Of a DNA stretch of 64,000 nt, positions 48,101-55,887 are shown piece after piece. Location: positions 3,056,001 to 3,120,000 of the forward strand of contig OX345637.1 in assembly GCA_947044365.1 (NCBI GenBank), in the 5' to 3' direction. The notes under the pieces were generated by a model, which saw only the letters and a list, made by a program, of their open reading frames with translations, did no database searches and was not told the DNA's origin. The DNA comes from Petrosia ficiformis (Eukaryota; Porifera; Demospongiae; Haplosclerida; Petrosiidae). Within the stretch, counting starts at the first letter, position 1; every line of letters begins with the position of its first letter. Position numbers and translations under genes: made by a program.

Positions 48101-49521
48101 CATTTTACGAGGGGACCATTTATAAATCCCCCCGTACTTGTTTTTTAAGCCAAAGGGCGGCCAAAAAACCATCAATTTTTATAGCCATTTTTTGTGGGCT
48201 TGTCCCCGACACCAACTACAAGGATTTGTAAGGCTAAGAACGCACTTTGAACCGCGTAGTGGTCAAATATCACATATGTGACATCAGTCCTGTAAGGGTT
48301 AATGATCATTTTAGAAAGTTACTCTCAATACAAAATAGTGGTCAAGAAAGCTTCAAATTCCTTTATAATCCCATGCTAGTACTGAACTGAACATTGTGCA
48401 TTAAAAATTCTAGTTAGAACTCTGTACATAGCTATCAATCATGATATAATATTATATTTTCTTCTGACTCTTTTACATGATAGTTTCTACAACAAGAAAT
48501 AATAGTGTTCCACTTAATAATCGAGCAGCTATGACTTATCATACAGGTTAGGAATGAAGTTTGAAAAAGCCAAAACAACATAAATACCATCAGAATATAG
48601 AATAAGATCCTCTGTTGAATATAATTATTCCTATACAAATTTGAGATTATTGTAACCATACTAATATATACTCAATTCTTGTACTGATGATGTGAAATAG
48701 TAACAGTGGGAGTATAAGATCATGTTGGAAAATGCTGCATGAACTGCAGATATGAAACTTCAGCAAAAGTTCACTATGGAAATGTGCTACAAACAGTTAC
48801 TATTACTTTAACTTATTTCCTTTCTAGCTCTTGTGCTTGATACCATAAACTTAATTATACAATTATACATACAGATTGTTGGATAACACAAAAGTGTATT
48901 TGTGCATTGAAATCAATTAATCTACGAATATGAATAGTGTAGACAAACAAGTAATGTTTTGCATTAGTGATTATGAAGTATAAATGTGCTTCAAATTTGT
49001 GAAGTGTATGTTGAAAATATTTCAGCACATATTATTGCCTATGACATTGCATTGTCCGGAAAAAGAAAAATACTTGTACGCAATTCATAGTTATAATTTA
49101 CATTTATTTTACATTACAGTCTCTTCTCTATCTCATTGCTCTGACACTGATCCTTTTAGTCACATTTGTCACTGTGTACTAGGTATAGTTACTAAACATT
49201 AATAATACTTCTGATATATAGTATGATATTACAGGTATTAAGGATCATAGTGTGGTTTTCAACGTGTGCAAGCAATTTAGTGAAAATTGGAAGTACATAG
49301 GATCAGCACTAGGAATTGAGTTAGGTATACTTCATGCTATCAAGAAGGATTGTGACGATGTTAAGGAAATGATGTTTGAGATGATTGCCTCATGGCTAAA
49401 ACGAGAGAGCAAGGAACAACCTGTGCCTTCCTGGAATATCTTACTCATAGTACTATCTGATTATGATAGAACAAAAACTGAACAAATTGCTAGTAAATTT
49501 GTTTGTAACCATATACAATAA
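35865..49521 (+). CDS. Kelch - coiled coil - ZU5 - UPA-like - Death domain protein (22-exon gene model)
   Basis: Model exons: 35865-35889, 35946-36104, 39365-39733, 40200-40363, 42115-42294, 42707-42854, 43822-44103, 44155-44244, 44304-44411, 44491-44673, 44723-44854, 44948-45460, 45515-45619, 45975-46034, 46090-46134, 46188-46306, 46358-46507, 46633-46825, 47583-47642, 48484-48546, 49120-49182, 49235-49521. All junctions have GT and AG and every phase agrees, giving 1165 codons plus the stop. Domains in order: six Kelch motifs (a beta propeller for protein binding), a coiled coil, a ZU5-like domain, a UPA-like region and a C-terminal Death domain. ZU5-UPA-Death is the arrangement of UNC5 and PIDD, where UPA holds the Death domain in check. 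A cytosolic signalling scaffold is inferred; no signal peptide or membrane segment was seen. Codon 251 is an in-frame TAA (42148-42150). Confidence 0.78.
36105..36432. other. Start of intron 2 of the Kelch gene
   Basis: AT-rich intron sequence, nothing recognised. Intron 2 runs from 36105 to 39364 (3260 bp) and holds the two repeats listed next. Confidence 0.5.
36433..37602. mobile_element. ~1.17 kb terminal-inverted-repeat element in intron 2
   Basis: The left end (from 36433, ATATGTGACAGCGAATGAGA then AAAGGGCACTTCTGTCGC) is the reverse complement of the right end (to 37602), about 55 bp with few differences. The interior is AT-rich apart from a GC-richer patch at about 36600-36720 that partly pairs with 37220-37420. 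No transposase was seen. Superfamily unknown. Confidence 0.65.
37603..38120 (-). repeat. Dispersed repeat family B, full copy in intron 2
   Basis: Reverse-orientation match to 58990-59515 over about 515 bp. It contains GGGGGCTCGGTCAATTAATG, ACTATGCGTTGTATACGTAG, GGCATTTAGAACCTTGAAGG and AGCAATGCTTAATACATAGT. A short AT-repeat splits the GC-richer core. No coding sense; it may be a non-autonomous transposon or SINE-like unit. Confidence 0.75.
38121..39364. other. Remainder of intron 2
   Basis: No further element was recognised. A small ORF at 38765-38956 on the minus strand has no domain and is taken as chance. Confidence 0.5.
39365..39733 (+). CDS. Exon 3: two Kelch motifs
   Basis: 369 bp, phase 1 at both ends. 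IRNNIYYFGGQCGHGSCYHN and EESLLVVGGFCERSPKY are Kelch blades with the hallmark Gly-Gly. Acceptor TTTCTGTATAAACAG, donor CTG/GTGAGT. Confidence 0.8.
40200..40363 (+). CDS. Exon 4: Kelch motif
   Basis: Encodes GKWITPNVTGRRPPPCSLFT and SGSRVLLYGGRTPDALYSDV, a full Kelch unit (R-P-P-C, Gly-Gly, aromatic after). Acceptor TATCTTTAG, donor CTA/GTGAGT, phase 1 in and phase 0 out. Confidence 0.8.
40364..42114. other. Intron 4 with repeat-family A copies
   Basis: Contains three copies of dispersed repeat family A: 40960-41035 (reverse), 41100-41290 and 41600-41830. A compact hairpin lies between them at 41345-41440. The rest is AT-rich without features. Confidence 0.55.
41345..41440. mobile_element. 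~95-bp hairpin MITE in intron 4
   Basis: The arms ATTCCATTCCGTAACCACAC and, reversed, TTCGTTCCATAACCACACCC pair across a ~30 bp AT-rich loop. Both arms end in a CCCTC/GAGGG block. Confidence 0.6.
42115..42294 (+). CDS. Exon 5: Kelch motif carrying an in-frame TAA
   Basis: 180 bp, phase 0 at both ends. It encodes NWEIIHKPVGE, then TAA at 42148-42150, then PVGRYGHASTVISG and IMITIGGVDEGLMTLNDCWV, a normal Kelch unit on both sides of the stop. The rest of the exon is open and conserved in form. Because it is phase 0-0, skipping it would remove one blade and the stop without changing frame. The stop may be a real nonsense allele, a population variant, or an assembly error. Confidence 0.75.
42707..42854 (+). 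CDS. Exon 6: last Kelch motif
   Basis: Encodes IHLPGNVTKRYYHSLSSLAI and NVLLVVFGGRRSITSNPISD. Gly-Gly present. Acceptor TTCTACAG, donor CTTG/GTGAGT, phase 0 in and phase 1 out. The intron before it is 412 bp and the one after it 967 bp; no repeat of note was recognised in either. Confidence 0.8.
43822..44411 (+). CDS. Exons 7-9: coiled coil and acidic linker
   Basis: Exon 7 (43822-44103) encodes a long charged helix (QKLIAQLDLADQTRRKLMMT, then RDEKVKELEWKLQLALNRE) predicted by eye to form a coiled coil, suitable for dimerisation. Exons 8 (44155-44244) and 9 (44304-44411) encode an acidic linker with QLSDYDSISVEMKPEESQFK. The introns between them are only 51 and 59 bp. All junctions are phase 1. 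Confidence 0.75.
44491..44854 (+). CDS. Exons 10-11: helical linker
   Basis: Exon 10 (44491-44673) encodes RRFFSARDDLLTFLKKEIGN and a DEMEKGFTRVL end. A 49 bp intron (GTTCAT...TTATAG) leads to exon 11 (44723-44854) with TTIDMDEVVKKCVESADTIK and FSYLIPLR. If this small intron were retained, translation would stop at a TAA about 40 bases on. No known domain is recognised here. Confidence 0.6.
44948..45460 (+). CDS. Exon 12: ZU5-like domain
   Basis: 513 bp, phase 1-1. It encodes a ZU5-type beta fold: NWEEYGIRMNIQRGSIPPSE (compare W-x2-YGI-x-L-x-VP-x-GAIP), GGQFSIPEGYEMVSGVYAIS and LLKPLELEIQHCVNLT, then LNGGDF. ZU5 domains in UNC5, PIDD, ankyrins and ZO-1 mediate protein contacts and, in UNC5/PIDD, pack on UPA and Death domains. 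A Ser/Thr-rich tail (SPSPSTTSTTIPAGEKTSEK) follows. Confidence 0.82.
45515..46134 (+). CDS. Exons 13-15: low-complexity linker
   Basis: 45515-45619 encodes DEQPQSSTTLHTKRQGNDEE and a basic ESLAKRHKLDLE. 45975-46034 and 46090-46134 are short exons (MDHTSQEKELEEDNETKNK; VMETDSTTTATPME). All are phase 1-1 and could be spliced optionally. KRHKLD could act as a weak nuclear signal (inference). Confidence 0.6.
46188..46825 (+). CDS. Exons 16-18: UPA-like region
   Basis: 46188-46306, 46358-46507 and 46633-46825. They encode a beta-rich segment: DNSYCGQIYYQTKETNWWLM, KFVVVQDLNHLKKLTEYLND, FCDEQEKPCTGWTVTSHKRP and LPIPPSCLVTICATYGQDTV. Position between ZU5 and Death suggests the UPA domain of UNC5/PIDD; sequence support by eye is only moderate. 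The last donor is a weaker GTTGAG. If it is not used, a TGA at 46828-46830 ends the protein here without the Death domain. Confidence 0.6.
47583..47642 (+). CDS. Exon 19: short linker exon
   Basis: 60 bp, phase 1-1, acceptor TTTATGGCAG, donor GATGCAG/GTTTGT. Encodes KIEGSQPADTMNHDNKKKDA, with the first Lys split across the junction. Confidence 0.55.
47712..48302. mobile_element. piggyBac-like TTAA-flanked non-autonomous element in intron 19
   Basis: 591 bp including TTAA at both ends (47712-47715 and 48299-48302). The terminal repeats CCCTTAGAAGACTGA and, reversed, CCCTTACAGGACTGA match at 13 of 15 bases. TTAA targets are characteristic of piggyBac. The interior is GC-richer than the surroundings and has a perfect-type hairpin GGTTGCAAGGAGGC / GCCTCCTCGCAACC near 48068-48102. 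The ORFs inside are not transposase. A fragment of the same family lies at 28536-28624. Confidence 0.75.
48484..49182 (+). CDS. Exons 20-21: short linker exons
   Basis: 48484-48546 and 49120-49182, each 63 bp and phase 1-1. They encode VSTTRNNSVPLNNRAAMTYH and SSLSHCSDTDPFSHICHCVL. Good acceptors (TTACATGATAG; TTTTACATTACAG) and donors (ACAG/GTTAGG; CTAG/GTATAG). Both can be skipped without changing frame, so alternative linkers are likely. Confidence 0.55.
49235..49521 (+). CDS. Exon 22: C-terminal Death domain
   Basis: Acceptor GATATTACAG. Encodes about 95 residues to a TAA at 49519-49521. NWKYIGSALGIELGILHAIK, DDVKEMMFEMIASWLKRESK and PSWNILLIVLSDYDRTKTEQ follow the six-helix Death-domain pattern (W-x2-L/IG, LGI, MF-x-MI-W, SW-x2-L). 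It would bind other Death-domain adaptors. It ends within a few residues of the last helix, as usual for a C-terminal Death domain. Confidence 0.82.
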
Positions 49522-49602
49522 TTGAGTTCTTTATTTTCTATTATGAATTTCATAAGCTCTTTTGTAATTCGTTTTTGTGGAACTAAAGTTTATTTTTTCT
49601 GT

Positions 49603-49608
49603 AATAAA
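49603..49608 (+). terminator. Poly(A) signal of the Kelch gene
   Basis: AATAAA 82 bases after the stop codon, followed by a T-rich stretch. Confidence 0.65.
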
Positions 49609-49739
49609 TTTTATTTTTTTTGACATAGTATATATATTATTATTATATTGCAAATAACTGAAAAAAACTATAAAACATCGCTTTATGTAGACATATAATT
49701 TCCTATAATGTCATAGTTACCAAACTTCTCCCTTTTTAA

Positions 49740-51327
49740 GTTGATGCTGGAGTATAACAATCCACGGGGTTACGAATTCGGGTTGACTGACAAACAGACG
49801 GTTGTTTGAGTTCTTGAGGATCAGAAGGTGAAACATTCAGAGCACCTTCTGTAGTAGGGCTAGTATACGTACTTGATACTGACCAGCTGATCAGCAAATA
49901 AAACTTCGACATGTGGCAATGTGTACGAGTCTTGTTTTGCCACCAAATTTGCTGTAACTTAACTCCACAGATACGAATAGTACCATTGTTTTTAACAGCA
50001 GGAACGATTGGGGCAGCTCAATCTGAGACATGAACAGGAGAGATCATTCCATTGTCCTGTAAGCATGCTAGTTCTTGTTCAACCATTTCCCTTAAGGTAG
50101 TATGAGACGAATCTTGGCTTGAAAAATCTGGGTGTAGCATCTACATCAACAAAAATTAAACATCTTTGCTTTAGTTCCTTAAGGTATGTTATGATTGAAT
50201 ACCATGAGGTGTTTGCTTAATATTCTGTCGATGGAGAGGTTAGTTGTCACATGATTATATGTAACCAATTTAGTCTGATCACTTCTATTAAGTTCCTTCC
50301 AAAAAACCTGGGTCCTTTACCCTATATAACTATCAAGAGTAAGGTTGTTTGTTGAGGTGCTAAGGTAACTTCTACATCTAACATGCCAATAACAGGGAGA
50401 GGTTCATCACTATAAATACGTAATTACACATCAGTGGGCTTTACGTCCAGTTCACTAGAGAAAATATTAAGTGATTTCACACTCACAATTGATAGGGAAG
50501 CCCCAGTCAATCTCCATGGAAATTTCCTGTTTATTTACTTAAACTTTGACCATCAAAGGGTTGGCTCCATTAGTAACAGAATGCAGTTTCCATAGCTTGT
50601 GCTATGCTGTACCCACTCTGGTAAGTCAAGTTACCTTCTTGAAGGAGACGATGTTGGATTCCATGGTCATTGATACCACAAACTAGTCTATCTCTGATCA
50701 TATCTTCAATGATATGGTTGTCCCAAAATAACATACAGTATTCTCCAAGCACTCTATGTTCAGCAACATAGTTGGCCAGTGATTCTCCGGCAAGATAGTC
50801 TCTCGTGTTGAACTTGAATGTCTGGATAATAGGTGACAGTTTAGGGTTAATGTGGGTCTTGAGCATTTCAATTATGTCATCGTAAGTCTTCTCCATTGGT
50901 GTGTGTGGTTGCACTAAGCTATTCAACAATTGGTATCATAGGGGTAAGAAGGGGGGGGGAGCACAAGGGGTGCTGTAGCACCCCTTGTTTTGTGTACTTT
51001 AAATACTTTACGTGTAAATTACTCAATTATTAAATTGTTATCTTTCCAAAGTAATTTACACATAAAGTATTTAAAGTACACAAAACAATCTTCCTACCCC
51101 CCTGGGTATGTCAATGGACCACAGACGGTAAGTAAAATGGAACATTTCTTGCTTGGATCAACGATGTCATTTGCATTGAAATGTAAATGATGACGTTCCA
51201 GGTACGATGTCCATGACTCTACGGTTGAGTTGAAAGTAGCTATCTTCCCGTGTGTTTCCATCGTCAGAAGGTTCAGCTTGTTGCCAATTATATGTCGTAA
51301 CCTATTATAGGCAAAGTAAACAGACAT
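49740..51327 (-). pseudogene. Old gypsy-like retrotransposon relic (gag, protease, start of RT)
   Basis: Minus strand, 5' to 3': Gag N-terminal part at 51327-51113 (ESWTSYLERHHLHFNANDIV, KKCSILLTVCGPLTY). After an inserted MITE, Gag continues at 50935-50570 (LVQPHTPMEKTYDDIIEMLK, GESLANYVAEHRVLGEYC, IEDMIRDRLVCGINDHGIQH). A protease-like region at about 50560-50280 is full of stops. An RT start lies near 50160-49850 (FFKPRFVSY, AAPIVPAVKNNGTIRICG in different frames). No LTRs, RT core or integrase remain. It is clearly older than the 30-35 kb element and from another lineage. Confidence 0.75.
50938..51107. mobile_element. ~170-bp MITE nested in the gag relic
   Basis: Splits the Gag frame of the relic. 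The ends GGGGTAAGAAG and, reversed, GGGGGTAGGAAG match. The core is a strong hairpin: TTTTGTGTACTTTAAATACT (50990) pairs with AGTATTTAAAGTACACAAAA (51066-51085). A second small hairpin, AAGGGGTGCTGTAGCACCCC, lies at 50967. Confidence 0.7.
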
Positions 51328-51619
51328 ACTATAAACTAATAAAAAAGCAATAGGAAGACAGAGACATATTAAAAACTGAATAAAAGCTATAAAACATTGC
51401 TTTATACATACATATATTAAAAGGTTTCCTATGATATCATAGTTACCACAGAACTCTGATAGGAAGCTACACTATATATACTACCTTCAATTAAAAATTT
51501 TACAAAAGGGTGGTATGTCTAGACAAATGAGTTTTTGAATATCATACAGGGCTAGCTTCCACAATTTATGTTCATAACCACTTCATTAATATTTCTAAGA
51601 TACATAATATAATGTTATA
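51328..51619. other. AT-rich intergenic DNA
   Basis: Nothing recognised. Confidence 0.5.
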
Positions 51620-51960
51620 TATATGACTAATTTAATAATTAGCTCTCAGGATGTTATTATTAGCCCTCATGATGTATATTATTAGCCTGAATAGTGTAAT
51701 AATTAGGCCTCATGATGTAATATTATATTATTAGCCTGAATAATGTAATAAGCCCTCATAATGTAATAATGTAATAATTAGGCCTCATGATGTATATTAT
51801 TAGCCTGAATAATGTAATAATTAGGCCTCATGATGTAATAATATGATATTATTAGCCTGAATAATGTAATAAGCCCTCATAATGTAATAATGTAGTAATT
51901 AGTCCTCATGATGCAATAATTTGACCCTCATGATGTAAATACGTTGATTTTCTCAGCCCT
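51620..51960. repeat. Degenerate tandem repeat ATTATTAGCCTGAATAATGT / AATTAGGCCTCATGATGTAA
   Basis: About eight alternating half units of 20-30 bp (AGCCTGAATAATGTAATA and GGCCTCATGATGTAATA). The array fades out at both ends. Confidence 0.8.
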
Positions 51961-52599
51961 GATGAATATACCTTAGGCAGGGCTACTACAATTTTTGCAA
52001 TTATACTGTAAAAAATATGAAATAATTGTTATTATTAATCACAAGAGCTGTTAAGATATTAGGAGTTTGTAGTATGAAGACACAACACTTCCTGAGAAGT
52101 TAGGTTACCACCTGAAGTCATGATCATTGACTAGCAAGATAGACTATTATTAATAATTATTGGAGAGAATCTCAGTGGTAGTGCAGAGATCTAGAGGAAC
52201 TGCTGTGTTGGTTCAGGGTACTTGTGCCTTGAAAGGTTTTATGTATATATAACCAACAAACAGATATAGTAATGTAATTATGAAATACTTTCTGGTGGTA
52301 ATCCAGGCATAGGTGTAATGTCAGGTGGATCTGTAATAAACTTTCAGTTCTTTTATATAAATTATTATCAGAAAACCAAACCATACTCTTACAGCAATAA
52401 TGTTGTAAACATTAGGACCAAGACTACAGTTCAATGTCTGATTAGAATTTTGAGAAAACATTAAAATGCTCACAGTTTCAACAGTTGGCATTTTTAACCA
52501 GAAATACTTTTAAATCTAACAACGACATCATTAACTAAGTCTATAAGAATAGGTACGAACCTCTTCTGGGATACTGAATGGCTGACACATCACTGACAC
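51961..52599. other. AT-rich DNA, no gene
   Basis: A minus-strand ORF (52172-52384) lacks any domain and matches no neighbouring exon. Nothing else was seen. Confidence 0.45.
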
Positions 52600-53160
52600 T
52601 ACATCTTGCACTGTAGGACTGCAGACACTTCTGTAAGTGAAATAGAGAATAGACATCATCCCTAAGAAATACTACTCAAGAAAGTTGCTGATTCTAATAT
52701 TCAGGACAATGATGGATGGGCAGCATGAACTGCATGTACATAGATATAATATAAATTTATATAAATTTAAATGATAGCCATTTATATATTCAATTTGATG
52801 GTGCTGTGATTGCTTCAAAATTGTCTGAATTAGCACCTTATCTTAGTTTTTCATAAAATAATTGATCATAAAGACAGCTAAGTATAATCAGTATGAAGTA
52901 GAAACAATAGGTAAATACATTTGTGAGATTGCAGGTTTGAGCATCTGCAACAATCACGAGGGTGTGGCTGGTCATGATTGCATTCAGCAGTCTCGTTCCC
53001 ATGCAGGATTCACAGTACCCGGAACGAAACATTTGGTATTCTCTTATTGGTCAGTGAGTCTCCATAAGTGAGTTCTTAGACCTACTTTCTCAAATTTCAT
53101 GTAGATATTTCATGAGCTGCTGAAGACATTAATTTTTATTCAATTAATGTTTCAATCTCC
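52600..53160 (+). pseudogene. Ankyrin-repeat remnant, copy 2
   Basis: At about 52686-52735 the plus strand reads DSNIQDNDGW followed by a stop at the same place as in the 16.2 kb copy (GW-x-x-stop-TAC). Similarity to 16200-16760 continues to about 53160. It is ankyrin debris without intact coding. Confidence 0.55.
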
Positions 53161-53829
53161 TCATGTCTCAGTATTCTATTATTAATATATTAATAGTTTT
53201 CTTGCTGTATGAGCAAGAAAACTATTAATTGTCATTTTATTGTGATTTTCATTTCATGTGTTCAGTTTGTGTTCATAAACTATTAAAGAATACAAAGTAA
53301 TAGATCAATATACTCAGTTCAGTGTATAGTTATCAGGATAACTGTATATCCATTGCAAACCTATATACATGAACATGTAGATTAAGTTATAGTATATTCT
53401 TATTATCAGTACTAATATTGAATCTATTAATAGTAATTAGGACAATAATCATATGCCTCTTCATATATATATACATGTACATGTATGCTTGATATTTTGA
53501 TATTTTGATGCATGTATGTTTGTATTTTTTTACCTTGTTCTTTAGCAAGGAAGGTCACATTTTCTTTCAAGTTGGTTTTCAATAATGACCGGTGACAAAC
53601 ACATCATGAGGTGTATGATACATAATATTCTGTAATTATAATTATACAGGAAACCAAATAGTCCCATTCCAAGTGTCACCAAAAGGAAGAGGAGTCTAGT
53701 GAGTTGAGTTAAACTTTTATACTAATAATTATGGTACCTATAATATCAGTAGTTTAAGTACGTATATATATGTACATGTATAATTACATTTGTACATAAT
53801 CATGTATTTATATATTTTTTCTAAATTTA
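53161..53829. other. AT-rich DNA, no gene
   Basis: A small palindrome lies at about 53192-53228 (AGTTTTCTTGC / GCAAGAAAACT). TACATGTA motifs are scattered. No coding sense. Confidence 0.45.
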
Positions 53830-54560
53830 ATTATATTGTGCACAAACTTATCGAGGAAGGTATTTGCTTGCCGGTTATTGTTAAGCTGGGCTTGACAAGA
53901 AATGTGACTATCAGACATACTAGGCATTAATTAGCAGCATTAGTTAGTACTTATCAGTGCTTCTTCAAATTTGTAATCAGTACTAATCAGTACTTCATGT
54001 GTAAGAGCAGGTGCTAAGTGTAGCTCAAGCCTTGTACATGTGCTACTCTTCTTTGTTTATGAGTTGCATTATAGTTACATGTATGTACTTATTATAATTA
54101 TAAATAATATTATTAATATTATTATTATTATTATATGGACACTGGATGAGTTGGCTAGCCATCAAAGATTTTTAACCCACCATTCCTGATTCCCAAGATT
54201 AGTGTTCCATTTTTACTGATTTTTCTTAGCCATTGTGGCTGCTTATTTTCTAAGCCATTGTGGCTGCTTATTTTCTAACCCATGGTGTCGGGCTGATTAT
54301 TGTTTTTCTAAACCATAGTGGCTGCTCTAATATTTTCTAAGTTCTTTGTGGCTGTGCTTAATGAATTTTATAAGCCATTGTGGCTGCTTGTTTGTTTGTA
54401 GTGTGTTTGTTTGTTGTGTGTGTTTGTCTACGCCTATTACTAGCATACTAGACACATGTATTTTCATGTATATACTATACATGTAAGGATAGATACATGT
54501 ATGTATATTTGTATTATAATTTTGATACATGTCTGCACACACTTACATGTATAATTGATA
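53830..54560 (-). repeat. Inverted copy of the 58.7-59.9 kb segment
   Basis: 53860-54200 is the reverse complement of 59530-59945 (AGGTATTTGCTTGCCGGTTA, AGTACTAATCAGTACTTC, CCATCAAAGATTTTTAACCC). 54210-54490 is the reverse complement of 58735-58990 (GCCATTGTGGCTGCTTATTT repeated; ACGCCTATTACTAGCATACT). The family-B repeat that separates these two parts at 58.99-59.52 kb is absent here. Confidence 0.7.
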
Positions 54561-55162
54561 CATGTAATCACTTGGAATTTTAGTCCAAGAGGTGGCTAGT
54601 TAATTATTTAACATAAACAAATTGTACAAACAAAAACGCACAGATGGACACACACACAATGTGGTTACCAACTTACCATACCTTTCTGTCTACCTTTCAC
54701 AATGAGGTTAATAATTAAAATAAGTATAAATAGTTATGTGCTCTAGTTATTCATTGACTCTTCCCCTTTAGGAGGGTTACTGTAAATGGTTTGGAAGAAT
54801 GCCTATCTGTCCGACGCTACTGAACCGGACACTCCTGGACTTCCATACTTGACATGTATACACTCCTCTGAAGTAGCATGAATGAGCACTCACTAATATT
54901 CACTACCATACTATAAGCTATCAAAAAGGGTAAGAAATCCACTAGGTGTGGCTACTTTTGTGCATCTAATCAAGCATGGGTTTTACATCACTGGCTGTCT
55001 TAATGACTCCTCTTTCCAACAAAGCAAGTTAGAATCTTTGTATTTATACATATACTTGGAGTGTTATGAAGCTAACGAGTTTTATGAAACACTCCACTCA
55101 TAATTGTAACATAAATTAATTATAAATCTGCAAATAATATAACATTCAGTTGCTCTATAATT
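54561..55162. other. Unique AT-rich DNA, no gene
   Basis: No coding or RNA signal was seen. Confidence 0.45.
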
Positions 55163-55170
55163 ATTTTAAA

Positions 55171-55468
55171 TAGGGCTGGGACGATTAATCGATTAATCAA
55201 TCGATATTGAAAATTCTTCTGATTATCGATTATAAGTCTGTGATATCAATTATGCTAATTATTCCAAACGACATACTTTTCCAGCATGTGACGGCAAATA
55301 ATGTACAATATTGAAGTGATAAGAAGCCTTTTTGATCATCAAATGGGAGGAGTTTCCTGTATTAATTGACTTAATTGGCCTAACTTCTTCTGCTGATTTC
55401 AATCGATTATCAATCGACTTGGAGTTAGTGATAATCGATTTCAGAATCTCAGCCGATTCCCAGCCCTA
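55171..55468. mobile_element. 298-bp hAT-type MITE with perfect 8-bp target duplication
   Basis: Terminal repeats TAGGGCTGGGA and, reversed, TAGGGCTGGGA (11 of 11). The target duplication ATTTTAAA is at 55163-55170 and 55469-55476. An 8-bp duplication and AGGGCTGGG ends are typical of hAT elements. The interior has CGATTAATCGATTAATCAAT palindromic blocks near both ends. No coding capacity. Confidence 0.9.
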
Positions 55469-55567
55469 ATTTTAAACATGTATTATGTACTATTAACTTG
55501 GTACTACCCCTGTAAATAATTGCCGAGCACCTTAATCCGTGAGTGTAGTGAAATCTCGACCTTAGTT

Positions 55568-55569
<2 letters not shown>

Positions 55570-55602
<33 letters not shown>
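55570..55602. repeat. (AT)n microsatellite
   Basis: About 16 perfect AT units. Similar tracts lie at 22391-22425 and 59441-59465, both inside family B. Confidence 0.95.
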
Positions 55603-55605
<3 letters not shown>

Positions 55606-55671
55606 GTTCTGTCACGCTTAGGAATGCAATAATTAAACGTACGACCACAGGCACGTTAATTCATAGACCTC

Positions 55672-55887
55672 TTGATGGCGTACTGCTCTAATGTAGAGAC
55701 GAGTGAGGAACCTACAAGTGAGGGAGCTACAGCACGCCTTCGATGCCTAGCTACACTGAGAAAAAGGAAGCAAAGCGCGGGAGCTACAGAAGAGGCCAAG
55801 ACAGAGGAGAAATTAAGAGGTAGAGAACAGAAACAGCGAGATCTAGATGAGAGTGAACAAGAGGCAAGACAATCCCGTGTATGTTAG
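55672..55887 (+). CDS. Small Glu/Lys/Arg-rich ORF, unassigned
   Basis: 71 codons with higher GC than the surroundings (MMAYCSNVETSEEPTSEGAT start; REQKQRDLDESEQEARQSR). The charged composition could be a first coding exon or a piece of a transposon-borne protein with E-x-R-x-A-R-L repeats (Helitron-associated proteins have such tracts), but no family can be named. No splice partner was found. Confidence 0.35.
   Translation: MMAYCSNVETSEEPTSEGATARLRCLATLRKRKQSAGATEEAKTEEKLRGREQKQRDLDESEQEARQSRVC

Noticed and set aside
47773..48231. Three overlapping ORFs of 75-130 codons
   Set aside because: They lie inside the TTAA-flanked non-autonomous element and share no motif with transposases; the GC-richer composition explains the open frames.
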